DNA of 64,000 nucleotides, taken from NCBI GenBank assembly GCA_964427415.1, contig CAYRUH010000017.1, forward strand, positions 6,806-70,805, given 5' to 3'. Position numbers and translations under genes: made by a program. The stretch is from Lentisalinibacter sp964427415. GTDB lineage: Bacteria; Pseudomonadota; Gammaproteobacteria; Steroidobacterales; Woeseiaceae. Below the pieces are notes generated by a model. That model was not told where the DNA came from. It saw only the letters and a program-made list of their open reading frames with translations, and searched no databases. Positions 1 to 8,115 of this stretch are shown piece by piece; positions within the stretch are counted from its first letter, which is position 1; every line of letters starts with the position of its first letter.

Positions 1-120
1 AGAGAGGATCTCCTCGACCGCGCGGCGGTGGAGACCTGGCTGCACGGCGGCCGGGTGCGGGTCCTGCCGGCGGAAGACCTGCCCGGCGAGCGGCTGGTGT
101 GCGCCGCCCTCCGTTACTGA
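1..120 (+). CDS. C-terminal fragment of an unidentified protein
   Basis: The first base of the window is in frame with a 39-residue tail that ends at a TGA at 118-120. It contains LLDRAAVETWLHGG and ends VCAALRY. The rest of the gene lies outside the window. The codons are strongly GC-rich at third positions, as in the neighbours, which supports real coding. I see no family motif in so short a piece. It is followed directly by REP-like hairpins, as is common at 3' ends of genes. Confidence 0.6.
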   Translation, partial: REDLLDRAAVETWLHGGRVRVLPAEDLPGERLVCAALRY

Positions 121-133
121 CCCCGCCCCGGGC

Positions 134-307
134 AGGAGGGCCTTCAGGCCCGATCAATCGCGGCTGAAGCCGCTCCTAACATTGTTCATTGGCTCCAGTC
201 GGCCCGGACGACCCCGCAACCCGTGTCCGCCCGCAGGGCGGCCATGATAGAAAGGGAATCGGGGCTGAAGCCCCTCCCACAGGGAAATCGGGGCTGAAGG
301 CCCTACC
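134..307. repeat. REP/BIME-like hairpin cluster
   Basis: Several short G+C hairpins of one type follow each other: GGGCCTTCAGGCCC near 139-152, GCGGCTGAAGCCGC near 160-173, GGGGCTGAAGCCCC at 261-274, and a decayed copy near 290-305. The same words occur at 2954-3010 and 50281-50375. Paired hairpins separated by GATC/AATC linkers are the layout of bacterial interspersed mosaic elements built from REP sequences. There is no gene in 121-315. Confidence 0.75.
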
Positions 308-315
308 CGGGCACG

Positions 316-2448
316 TCAGAAGCGGTAGGTCAGGCCTGCCGCGAAGCTGCGGCCTGCGCCCGGCAGCCGGTCCCCGATCGGGATGTCGGAGCCCCCGGCG
401 CGGTTCAGGCCGGTGAGGTGGTCGCGGTATTCCCGGTCCAGCAGGTTCTCCACCGCGACCTCCAGCGTCAGCGATCGCCGGGGCGCCCAGCCGAATGCGA
501 GGTTCACCAGCGCATAGCCGGCGGACTCCGTCTCACCGTTGTAGACGGCTACCCGGTGCTGGCGCCGGTAGGCCACCAGCTCGCCTCGTAGCGTGTAGCG
601 CTCCCGCCGGTAGTCGAGGGCCACCGTGACGTTGTCCGGCGCCAGGCGGTAGAGATCGTCGTTCAGGTCCCGGCGCTCGCCGCGGACCACGCTCGCGGTG
701 CCGTCGATGACGAGGTTTGCGGTGATGCCGTAGCGCCACGCCAAATCGAAGCCGTACAGGTCGGCGTCGACATTGTCGAACTGCAGAGCGGGTGCGCCGG
801 ACATCATCGAGGCGATCATGTTGGCGGTCATGTCCGTCGCGGGTACGCCCTGGATGTAGTCGTCCACGCGGCGGTAGTAGAACCGGGGCGAGACGCTCAG
901 GCGTCCTGCGTTCCAGTCCAGGCCGACGTTGACCTCATTGGAGCGTTCCGCCTCCAGCCGCAGGTTGCCGATGTAGGTGCGGCCGTCGGCCAGGCCTCCG
1001 GTGGCCTGTAGCGGCAGCCACAGGTACAGCTCCTGGTAGGACGGCGCCCGGGTGCGGGAGCCGACCTCAACTACCGCCGCGAGATCGGTGGTGAGATTGC
1101 GGCGGTAGCCGGCGACGACGTCGACATTGCCGAAGTCGATGCTCCGCCCGGCCGCGTTGAAGCGCTCCGCGAGTTCCCCGACGGCCGCCGCCATCATGCC
1201 CATCAGCCCTCCCGCCAATACATCGCCGGCATCCGTGGAGACGTTGTTGTAACGGACGCCCAGTTCCCATTCGCCGGCGCCCGCCGTCCCCTGCCACTCG
1301 GCATAGGCGCCGACGAGGTCCCGCTCGACGTTGACGAAGTTGTCGATGCGGAAAGCCCGGTTATTCGGGTTGCTAATGACCGCGTCGTGGGTCGCGAGTC
1401 GGCCGTCGATGCCGAAGGCCAGTTCGGTGCCGGCGACCGGGAGGCGAGCGCCCAGGGAAAAGCTGGTGCCGCGGCCGGTGGTGTGGTTGCGCCTCTGGGC
1501 CGCCGGCGGCGGTGCCGCGCGGAGGCTGTAGTTGTCCATGAGGTGGTCGACGTCGTTGTAGCCAACCTCGGCCTCCAGCGTCACCGCGCCGATGCGACGG
1601 CTGGCGGAGACGCCGTAGAGATCCGTGTCGATGTAGCGGATGTCCATGGGCAGCGACGGCGTGCCGGTCTCGCTCGTGTCGAGCCGACCCGCGAAGAGCA
1701 TGGCCTCACTCGAGCCGCTGCGCCAGGCGTAGCTGACGTCGTGGCGGTCCCGGTTCAGCGCGGAGGGGCGGATGGTGCCGGCAGGCGTGTCGATGTCGTC
1801 GGCACGGTCGATCTCGGAGACTGCGGACAGTCGGTGATGCGCGTTCGCTACGGTGAGCCGGGCTGCCGAGGTGTGCGTGTTGCCGTTGTCCTCATAGCGG
1901 CTGGCGATCCAGCCGTCGGGCGCGAACGCGGCCGACTCGGCGAACGCGCCGCGATCGATGCGCGCGTCGATGTGTCCGCCCGGGCCTTCGGCCACGGCGG
2001 CAACCCCCGGGATGCCGCGATCGACATGCAGCGATTCCGTGATCATCGGCGAGGCGTAGGAGAGTGGGGCGTCCATGGCGTTTGGGCCGCCGCCGATGGG
2101 GCAGATGCCATCGAGACTGACGGCCACCCGGTCGCCGTACAGACCCCGGAACTGGGCGATGCCGCTCAGCCGGCCGTTGCTGTTGACGTTGGCGCCGGGC
2201 GCGCCGCGCAGCAGTTGCGCCGTGTCCACGGCCATCACCGGGCCGGCGGAGACGACGGCCTCGTCCAGTCCGATGCGGTGCGCGGTGACGAGGATCTCCT
2301 CGATACCGCTTCCGTCATGCGTCTCGGATGCGCGCGAGGGTTCGGCCGAGGGTCCAGCGGGGGGTTCGGACGCCTGCGCCGCGGTCGCGGCCCATGATGC
2401 GACCAGGCAGACGGCCAGCGCCGTCCGCCCGTGATGAATCGGTTTCAT
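316..2448 (-). CDS. TonB-dependent receptor, OprC/NosA-like (probable copper)
   Basis: Outer-membrane TonB-dependent receptor of 710 residues, likely importing copper across the outer membrane. I chose the ATG at 2448 over the longer frame because it begins a signal peptide (MKPIHHGRT..., cleavage near AAQASE) and has GGAGCC just upstream. The TonB box is EEILVTA, followed by a plug domain and a beta-barrel ending in a terminal Phe (GLTYRF). The stretch GGGPNAMDAPLSYASP in the plug matches the region that in OprC/NosA carries the copper ligands. A downstream DHLMDNYSLR matches the OprC His-x-Met site. The Cys of the usual CxxxM pair is displaced upstream (DGICPIGGGP). A DUF2946 gene precedes it on the same strand, which fits metal handling. 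A broader metal or siderophore role is possible. Confidence 0.85.
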   Translation of the reverse strand: MKPIHHGRTALAVCLVASWAATAAQASEPPAGPSAEPSRASETHDGSGIEEILVTAHRIGLDEAVVSAGPVMAVDTAQLLRGAPGANVNSNGRLSGIAQFRGLYGDRVAVSLDGICPIGGGPNAMDAPLSYASPMITESLHVDRGIPGVAAVAEGPGGHIDARIDRGAFAESAAFAPDGWIASRYEDNGNTHTSAARLTVANAHHRLSAVSEIDRADDIDTPAGTIRPSALNRDRHDVSYAWRSGSSEAMLFAGRLDTSETGTPSLPMDIRYIDTDLYGVSASRRIGAVTLEAEVGYNDVDHLMDNYSLRAAPPPAAQRRNHTTGRGTSFSLGARLPVAGTELAFGIDGRLATHDAVISNPNNRAFRIDNFVNVERDLVGAYAEWQGTAGAGEWELGVRYNNVSTDAGDVLAGGLMGMMAAAVGELAERFNAAGRSIDFGNVDVVAGYRRNLTTDLAAVVEVGSRTRAPSYQELYLWLPLQATGGLADGRTYIGNLRLEAERSNEVNVGLDWNAGRLSVSPRFYYRRVDDYIQGVPATDMTANMIASMMSGAPALQFDNVDADLYGFDLAWRYGITANLVIDGTASVVRGERRDLNDDLYRLAPDNVTVALDYRRERYTLRGELVAYRRQHRVAVYNGETESAGYALVNLAFGWAPRRSLTLEVAVENLLDREYRDHLTGLNRAGGSDIPIGDRLPGAGRSFAAGLTYRF

Positions 2449-2516
2449 TGTCTGGCTCCATGTCGTGCAGCGGCGAGCGTCGGCGCGTGACCGACACTCA
2501 CTCAGAAAAGAGGCAT

Positions 2517-2939
2517 TCAGGTCGCTGCGGGAACCGGTGGGCCGCGGGAGCGGTAATGATGGACTCGTGCCGCCGCCGGGTGCCGCGGCGCGGGGGCGAC
2601 GATGACGGCCGCCGGCAAGGCCGGCACGGCCGGCCCGGCGGAGACGGGCAGGGCGGCCGCCGCGATCAGGTGTGCGATGGGGCACTGCTCGGCAGAATAG
2701 GCGTGGCCGCCGTCGCCGCTGCCGCCGGCGTCGTGATGTTCGTGTTGGATGTGATGATGGTGTGCAGCAGGCTCCCCGGCGAGACGCGCCAGCGCGCCTT
2801 GCGGCAGTCCGCTCGGACACACCTGCAACGGGAAGCCGGCACCGATGGCGGCCGGCATGAACCCGGCCGGGATCATGGCCCGCAGCAGCAGCGTGGCTGC
2901 CAGCGCAAGGAAGATTTGCGGCCGCAGAGTTCGCCTCAT
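2517..2939 (-). CDS. DUF2946-family His-rich exported protein
   Basis: A 140-residue protein with an N-terminal hydrophobic segment (about residues 8-24) followed by RAMIPAGFMP, the signature of DUF2946. The centre is rich in His (AAHHHHIQHEHHD) and has two Cys (VCPSG, EQCPIAH), consistent with periplasmic metal binding. The family is often found beside copper receptors and copper-resistance genes. It lies 68 bases upstream of the OprC-like receptor gene on the same strand, so the two are probably co-transcribed. The ATG at 2939 is preferred to the TTG directly before it. A TATAAT box on the same strand (2951-2946) is unusually close to the start. Confidence 0.75.
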   Translation of the reverse strand: MRRTLRPQIFLALAATLLLRAMIPAGFMPAAIGAGFPLQVCPSGLPQGALARLAGEPAAHHHHIQHEHHDAGGSGDGGHAYSAEQCPIAHLIAAAALPVSAGPAVPALPAAVIVAPAPRHPAAARVHHYRSRGPPVPAAT

Positions 2940-2945
2940 CAAAAT

Positions 2946-2951
2946 ATTATA
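2946..2951 (-). promoter_or_regulatory. TATAAT -10-like box close to the DUF2946 start
   Basis: A perfect TATAAT on the minus strand sits only about 6 bases before the ATG at 2939, in the one AT-rich patch between the REP element and the gene. If used, transcription would begin at or within a few bases of the start codon. I see no matching -35 box, so this is weak. Confidence 0.3.
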
Positions 2952-2953
2952 AT

Positions 2954-3010
2954 GTAGGAGGGCCTTCAGGCCCGATTTTCATGAGGAATCGGGGCTAAAG
3001 CCCCTCCTAC
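2954..3010. repeat. REP pair (BIME) with GTAG/CTAC feet
   Basis: GTAGGAG at 2954 and CTCCTAC at 3004-3010 form the outer inverted repeat. Inside are two mini-hairpins, GGGCCTTCAGGCCC and GGGGCTAAAGCCCC, joined by an AT-rich linker. The GTAG foot is typical of REP sequences mobilised by RAYT-type transposases. The element lies between two minus-strand genes (stop at 3019, start at 2939). Confidence 0.85.
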
Positions 3011-3018
3011 ATGGTCTG

Positions 3019-3948
3019 TTATTCCGGCTTGCGGAACAGCAGCGTCATGCGGTTCGATTCGCCGACGGCCTGCAGCTCTTCCCGCAGTTCCGGGTCTTCC
3101 CGGCTGGTCGCCAGCGTCGGCGGCAGCCGCCACACCACGTCTTCGGCGGTCGGCTGGTCAGCCGGGTTCGCGTTGATATCGCTCTCGGCGGCGAGTTCGA
3201 AGCCCGCCTCCTCGAAGGCATTGATGACGAAGGTCTGCTTGAGGTAACCGGCGCTGCCGTCCGTCCTCTCGTCGGGCATGTCCGGGCGCGCCTTGTGCTG
3301 GACTACGCCCACGAGGCCGCCCGGCCTCAGCACCGCGTACGCATCGGCGAGCGCGGCCGTCAGGTAACCGCCCTCGTCCTCGAAACGGGCGAGATTATGC
3401 AGGGCGCGGATGAACAGCATCGCATCCGCCGTCCCTTGCATCTCCCCGGGTAGCGAGCCGAGCACGAAGGCCGAGACCGCGGCGCCGTTATCGCCGGCCC
3501 AGCCTTCCGCCTGCGCGGTCCAGTCCTCCACCCAGGTCTCCTTCTCCTTGATCTGCTCGTCGCTGAAGAAGCCGAACAGCGGGAACATCTCCAGCGCATA
3601 GTCGGCCCCGATCACCCGACCGTCCGCGCCCAGATAGGGCAGCAGAATCTTCGTGTACCAGCCGCCGCCGGGCAGCGCCTCGACTACCGTCATGCCCGGT
3701 TCGATGCCGAAGAACTCCAGCGTCTCCTGCGGATGGCGGTGCTCGTAGCGGGCCTGCACCTCATCGGGCTGGGCGGCCAGGATCTCCTCCAGGCTCGCGG
3801 GCGCCGGCTCGGCGGCGGTCTCGGGTGACGCCGTCTCCGCTGCCGCTTCCGGCGCGCCGGACGGCTCGGTGGCGGGCGCCGCAGCCTCTTCGGGCTGGCC
3901 GCAGGCGGCAAGCAGCAGGGCGGCGGGCAACAGAAGGTAATTCTTCAT
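3019..3948 (-). CDS. Lipoprotein with class I SAM-dependent methyltransferase fold
   Basis: A 309-residue protein with a lipoprotein signal peptide (lipobox LAAC, Cys16) and then an Ala/Pro/Glu-rich tether to about residue 55. A Rossmann-type methyltransferase domain follows, resembling the predicted methyltransferases of COG4798. The SAM-binding glycine motif is VVEALPGGGWYTKIL, followed by an acidic strand end (VIGAD). The substrate is unknown. The family is repeatedly annotated as exported, which is odd for an enzyme needing cytoplasmic SAM, so the activity remains unproven. It is transcribed toward the DUF2946/receptor pair but separated from it by a REP element. Confidence 0.75.
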   Translation of the reverse strand: MKNYLLLPAALLLAACGQPEEAAAPATEPSGAPEAAAETASPETAAEPAPASLEEILAAQPDEVQARYEHRHPQETLEFFGIEPGMTVVEALPGGGWYTKILLPYLGADGRVIGADYALEMFPLFGFFSDEQIKEKETWVEDWTAQAEGWAGDNGAAVSAFVLGSLPGEMQGTADAMLFIRALHNLARFEDEGGYLTAALADAYAVLRPGGLVGVVQHKARPDMPDERTDGSAGYLKQTFVINAFEEAGFELAAESDINANPADQPTAEDVVWRLPPTLATSREDPELREELQAVGESNRMTLLFRKPE

Positions 3949-4035
3949 GGTATTCCTCGTTCCGTCTCGCGGGGTTACTGTAAGTAAGTCGATTCTAGGG
4001 CAGTCGGCAGTCCGCGCAAACGGTAAACTCGAACC

Positions 4036-4812
4036 ATGAACTCCAGATTGCTGTTGACGGTGGTCGTTCTTTCGCTACTGGCACTGCTGGCGCTGATCGG
4101 GCTGCAGCGGGGGCTGGAGGAGGCGGTGGAGGAGCGCAACCGGCAGGAGCCGGCGCAGGAGAGCGCGCCGCCAGCCGCATCTCCACCTCGGGAAGGGGAA
4201 GCCGGGACCGCGGCCAGGCGCGAGGCGCCGCCCGAAGACTGGCCGCTCGTCGAGGCGGACGCGGGGTGTCTCACGTACACCCAGGCGAGACGTGATCCGG
4301 GCCTCCGGCGCGAAATGGAGCGATTGCGCGGGGCGGGTCTCCTGAGGGACGACTTCGAACCCTACCGGCACGTCGAAGATGAAACGCTGGAAGACCTTGC
4401 AGGGTCAGGGGAGACGGCCGCCATGATGGTCCTGGGCCAGCGACGGCTCCGGGCAGCGCTGGGGCAGGATCCTGCCGGCGCCGTGGACCGGCTAACCGGC
4501 CGTCCGTCGCCGCAAAAGGGTGGCTCGATCGATCTGGAAGCAATCAATCAAAGACTTCTCGACGAGGCCGCCGGCTGGTTCTACCGGGCAGCCCTCAACG
4601 GACGCATATACGCTCTGCAAGAATACGGCTACGCCATGCAGTGGCGCGAAGGCCTCATGGAAGCGCCCGTCCGACTCGGCTGGGTCGATGAGACGGACTG
4701 GAGCAGGATGACCCGGATGGAGCAGGCGGCCTGGTCGCCCTGGAACGTCTACGCCGAGGCCATCTACGATCTCGCGCCCTCGCTCACCACCGGTTTTTCC
4801 GGCATCGGCTAA
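4036..4812 (+). CDS. Membrane-anchored hypothetical protein
   Basis: A 258-residue protein with one N-terminal membrane segment (about residues 4-22, LLLTVVVLSLLALLALIG), an acidic and Pro-rich linker, and a soluble periplasmic part. The part near residues 175-200 (AAGWFYRAALNGRIYALQEYGYAM) has the flavour of a Sel1/TPR-like helical repeat, but I see no full repeat series. A short gene for a 59-aa protein starts 9 bases after its stop and may be in the same operon. I do not recognise the function. Confidence 0.65.
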   Translation: MNSRLLLTVVVLSLLALLALIGLQRGLEEAVEERNRQEPAQESAPPAASPPREGEAGTAARREAPPEDWPLVEADAGCLTYTQARRDPGLRREMERLRGAGLLRDDFEPYRHVEDETLEDLAGSGETAAMMVLGQRRLRAALGQDPAGAVDRLTGRPSPQKGGSIDLEAINQRLLDEAAGWFYRAALNGRIYALQEYGYAMQWREGLMEAPVRLGWVDETDWSRMTRMEQAAWSPWNVYAEAIYDLAPSLTTGFSGIG

Positions 4813-4821
4813 TCGATCGCA

Positions 4822-5001
4822 ATGAAATCCGAAGAGACACAGTTGCTCCGTGACCGTATCGTCAAACGATTTCTGGCAGACCAGCAGGATGCCGGGCTGC
4901 AGCCGCTGGACATCCTCATGTCCGATTTCGATATCAATCAGTTCGAGTCGAGCCTCTGTCCGGGTGTTTCCGATGCGCTCGAACGAGACGGTTGGCAGTA
5001 G
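4822..5001 (+). CDS. Small 59-aa hypothetical protein
   Basis: ATG at 4822, TAG at 4999-5001. The product starts MKSEETQLLRDRIVKRFLAD and ends ALERDGWQ. It is charged and probably helical at the N-terminus, with no membrane segment and one Cys (SSLCPG). It sits 9 bases after the preceding hypothetical gene and ends 23 bases before the chosen start of the PLP decarboxylase gene, so the three may be one transcript. There is no strong Shine-Dalgarno sequence. I see no known family. Support is the tight placement and a clean frame, so confidence is moderate. Confidence 0.5.
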   Translation: MKSEETQLLRDRIVKRFLADQQDAGLQPLDILMSDFDINQFESSLCPGVSDALERDGWQ

Positions 5002-5024
5002 TGGGGGAACGATTACACCAGTTC

Positions 5025-6503
5025 ATGTCGGTCGATGAAAAAAGATTGGCAGCGCTGGAGGTCCGGGCCGCGGCGCTGCACCCCACCGCCGAAGAACGTG
5101 CCGATCTCCTGACCGCCGTCAGCGAGCGTGCGGAAGACTATCTGACGCGACTGGACACCATGCCCGCCTACACGCGGCCCGATCCCGCCGCCCTGGCGGT
5201 GCTCGATGAGCCGTTCGGCGACGAGCCCGTACCTGTCGATCATGTGCTTGCCGCCTACGCCCGTGGCGTCGAGCGCCCCGGCGTCAACGAGACGGTAGGC
5301 CGCTTCTTCGGCTTTATCCCCGGCAGCGGGCTGTACGCCGCGGCGCTCGGCGATTACCTGGCGGCGGTCACCAACCCCTACGCCGGCGTGACCTATGCCG
5401 GCCCCGGCGCGGTGCGGATGGAGCGCCGCCTGCTGCGCTGGGTGGCGGAGTTCATCGGCTACCCGGAAACCGCGGCCGGCGACCTCACCTCCGGCGGCAG
5501 CATCGCCATCCTCTCCGCCATGGTGACGGCGCGGGAAGCCTGCGGCGTGCGTGCGCGGGAGGTCGAACGCACGGTCGTCTATCTCACCGCCCAGACCCAC
5601 CACTGCGTGGACAAGGCGCTGGCCATCGCCGGCCTCGGCGAGTGCGTGCAGCGGCGCATACCGCTGAATTCTCGGTATCGCATGGACGTCGCCGCGCTGA
5701 AGGCGCAGATCCCGCAGGATCGCGCCAACGGGCTGAGACCCTGGCTGGTCGTCGCCTCCGCCGGCACTACCGACACCGGGGCGGTGGATCCGCTGCCGGC
5801 CATCGCGGACGTGGCGGAGCGCGAGGGTCTGTGGCTTCATATCGACGGAGCCTACGGCGCTGCGTTCGCCCTGACCGCCGATGGCAAAGCCCGGCTGGCC
5901 GGCATGGAGCGGGCCGACTCCCTCGTACTCGACCCCCACAAAGGTCTGTTCCTGCCTTTCGGCACCGGACTGGTGCTGGTACGCGACGGCCAAAAGCTGC
6001 GGCAGGCCTACACTTTCACTGCTAGCTACATGCAGGACACCGGCGGCTTCGGCGAGGCCATGGAACTCTCGCCGGCGGCCGCCTCGCCGGAGCTGAGCCG
6101 CCACTTCCGCGCGCTGCGTCTGTGGCTGCCGCTGAAACTCGCCGGCGTGGACGCCTTCCGCGCGGCGCTGGAGGAGAAGCTGCTGCTCGCCCGCTACTTC
6201 CATGCGCGCATGGCGGAACTGCCCGGCTTCGAGGTGGGTCCGGAGCCGGACCTGTCCATCGTCGTGTTCCGCTACGTACCCGGCGAAGGCGATGCCGACG
6301 AATTCAACCGCCGGCTGGCCGAACGCATCCAGGCGGACGGCCGCATCTACCTCTCCACGACACGCCTCGACGGGCGCAACGTGCTGCGGCTCGCTATCCT
6401 GAACGTGCGCACCCACCGGCGCGAGGTGGACCTGGCCATCGAGGTCATCCGCGAGACTGCTGCGGCCCTGGATGACCGCGCCGACCCGCTGCGGCGCGGC
6501 TAG
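5025..6503 (+). CDS. PLP-dependent group II decarboxylase
   Basis: A pyridoxal-phosphate enzyme of 492 residues in the aromatic-L-amino-acid/glutamate decarboxylase family. The Schiff-base lysine is in LDPHKGLFLPFG (about Lys306). The cofactor-stacking His is in TAQTHHCVDKA, and the PLP-binding Asp in WLHIDGAYGA. GGSIAILSAM fits the phosphate-binding region. Length is typical for the family. The substrate cannot be read from sequence; aromatic amino acids are a fair guess. The frame is open upstream to TTG 4992 and GTG 5001. I prefer ATG 5025, although GGGGGAA at 5003-5009 lies rather far from it. The stop overlaps by a few bases that of the convergent reductase gene. Confidence 0.85.
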   Translation: MSVDEKRLAALEVRAAALHPTAEERADLLTAVSERAEDYLTRLDTMPAYTRPDPAALAVLDEPFGDEPVPVDHVLAAYARGVERPGVNETVGRFFGFIPGSGLYAAALGDYLAAVTNPYAGVTYAGPGAVRMERRLLRWVAEFIGYPETAAGDLTSGGSIAILSAMVTAREACGVRAREVERTVVYLTAQTHHCVDKALAIAGLGECVQRRIPLNSRYRMDVAALKAQIPQDRANGLRPWLVVASAGTTDTGAVDPLPAIADVAEREGLWLHIDGAYGAAFALTADGKARLAGMERADSLVLDPHKGLFLPFGTGLVLVRDGQKLRQAYTFTASYMQDTGGFGEAMELSPAAASPELSRHFRALRLWLPLKLAGVDAFRAALEEKLLLARYFHARMAELPGFEVGPEPDLSIVVFRYVPGEGDADEFNRRLAERIQADGRIYLSTTRLDGRNVLRLAILNVRTHRREVDLAIEVIRETAAALDDRADPLRRG

Positions 6504-7246
6504 CGGTACTCGGGATTCTCGAAGCCGAAGCGCTCGCCGGCCTCCCAGGCGCTGCGCTGATTGCCGTACGCCGGGATGCCGCCGGCATCCTTCAGCATCC
6601 GCGCCAGGTGCATGAGGTTCCAGCTCATGAAGGTGACGTTACGCTGCGTGAATTCGTTGTCGAACCCGACCGGCCCTTCGTCGGACCCCTCGCTCGGCCG
6701 ATCGCCGTAGCTCGGGCCGGGTCCGGCCTCGCCGATCCAGCCGGCATCGCACTGGGGCGGGATGACGTAGCCCAGGTGCTGCAGCGCATACATCACGCCC
6801 ATGCCGACGTGCTTCACGCCGTCCTCGTTGCCGGTGACGATGCAGCCGCCGACGCGCCCGTAGTAGACGTACTGGCCTTTGTCGTTGGTCTCGCCGGACT
6901 GGGAGTAAAGGCGCTCGATCACCCGCGAACAGACCGAGGATTTCTCGCCGAGCCAGATGGGCGTGCCGATCACCAGGATGTGGGCGGCGTGGACTTTCTC
7001 GTAGAGCCCGGGCCAGTCATCGCGCTCGAAACCGTGCTCGGTCATGTCCGGCTGCACGCCGGGCGCGATGCGGTGGTCGACGGCGCGCACGGTCTCCACG
7101 GCGACGCCCTGTTCGCGCATGATGTGGCGTGACGCCTCCATCAGGCGGTCGGTGTGAGAGGGCTCGGGCGAGCGCTTCAACGTGCAGTTGACGAAGAGTG
7201 CGCGCAGATCGTCGTAGCGCGCCGGCGGTTTGTCCTGCTGTTCCAT
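6500..7246 (-). CDS. Flavodoxin-fold NAD(P)H-dependent FMN reductase family protein
   Basis: A 248-residue protein of the NADPH-dependent FMN reductase/flavodoxin-like family. LRALFVNCTLKRSPEPSHTDRL is the first strand and phosphate-binding loop, and HILVIGTPIWLGEKSS is the typical second flavin-contact motif. It probably reduces quinones or nitro-compounds, or serves as a flavoprotein of unknown partner. The ATG at 7246 is preferred over the upstream 7276 because AAGGAG lies 6 bases before it. It is convergent with the decarboxylase gene and divergent from the Bax-like gene. Confidence 0.8.
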   Translation of the reverse strand: MEQQDKPPARYDDLRALFVNCTLKRSPEPSHTDRLMEASRHIMREQGVAVETVRAVDHRIAPGVQPDMTEHGFERDDWPGLYEKVHAAHILVIGTPIWLGEKSSVCSRVIERLYSQSGETNDKGQYVYYGRVGGCIVTGNEDGVKHVGMGVMYALQHLGYVIPPQCDAGWIGEAGPGPSYGDRPSEGSDEGPVGFDNEFTQRNVTFMSWNLMHLARMLKDAGGIPAYGNQRSAWEAGERFGFENPEYR

Positions 7247-7338
7247 CGGTCGCTCCTTATTCCTGTTTCCGGACATACCTTAAACGTTCGCCGCCGGCCT
7301 TGCAGGAAGCCTGAAACCCGGATGTTAATATTCGGCTA

Positions 7339-8115
7339 ATGTCAGTGAAAAATCGTATCCGGAGCTTTCTAACGGCCCTGCAGGGGCGCGAGATTGCCGT
7401 CACGGCGACGTCCGTGTTTGCACTCCTGGTGATCGGGGCACTGCTCGTCTGGATGACCAGGGACCGGGTCCCGGACTTCCGGCAGTACGAGGCGGGGATC
7501 GAGCGCAAGGCGCAGTTTTTCGATTTCATGCGGCCGCTCATCCGTGAGGAGAATGCGCGGGTGCTCGAAGACCGTCGCCGGCTCCGGGAACTGGCCGCCG
7601 AAGACGACCTCGGCTGGCTGGATCGCCGCTGGCTACGCGGCCTGGCCGGGGAATACCGGCTGGATCCGGAAGATTTCGATGAGGAGTCGCTGATCGATGC
7701 CCTCATGCGCCGCGTCGACGCGGTGCCGATGTCGCTGGCGCTCGCCCAGGCGGCGAAGGAATCCGGCTGGGGCACGTCGCGCTTTGCCCGCAGGGGTTAC
7801 AATTTCTTCGGCGAATGGTGCTACGAGGAAGGCTGCGGGCTGGTGCCGCTGGCGCGGGCGGCAGGCCGCAGCCACGAGGTGCGCGCCTTCGACAGCCCTC
7901 GCGACTCCGTCGCGAATTACATCCGCAACATCAACACCAACCGCAGCTACCGGGAGTTACGGGAGGCGCGTGCGAGTCTGCGTGCGCAGGACAGGCCGCT
8001 CTCGGGCCTGGTGCTGGCCGAGCAACTGCAGCGGTATTCCGAGCGGGGACAGGCTTACGTCGAGGAGATCAAGGGCCTCATCCGCTATAACAAACTGGAG
8101 CGGTCCGGTGCGTGA
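7339..8115 (+). CDS. Bax-like glucosaminidase-domain protein
   Basis: A membrane-anchored peptidoglycan hydrolase of 258 residues. One transmembrane segment lies at about residues 22-40 (VTATSVFALLVIGALLVW), then a helical spacer. The glucosaminidase domain starts near residue 120: PMSLALAQAAKESGWGTSRFARRGYNFFGEWCYEEGCG. The Glu in AKESGWG is the expected catalytic acid. The closest well-known relative is E. coli Bax. Its last 8 bases overlap the start of the polysaccharide deacetylase gene, so the pair is probably translationally coupled and may act on the same cell-wall glycan strand. Confidence 0.85.
   Translation: MSVKNRIRSFLTALQGREIAVTATSVFALLVIGALLVWMTRDRVPDFRQYEAGIERKAQFFDFMRPLIREENARVLEDRRRLRELAAEDDLGWLDRRWLRGLAGEYRLDPEDFDEESLIDALMRRVDAVPMSLALAQAAKESGWGTSRFARRGYNFFGEWCYEEGCGLVPLARAAGRSHEVRAFDSPRDSVANYIRNINTNRSYRELREARASLRAQDRPLSGLVLAEQLQRYSERGQAYVEEIKGLIRYNKLERSGA

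Noticed and set aside
1387..2397. A 336-codon forward frame inside the receptor gene
   Set aside because: It is an antisense shadow of the TonB receptor, with no ribosome site and no family.
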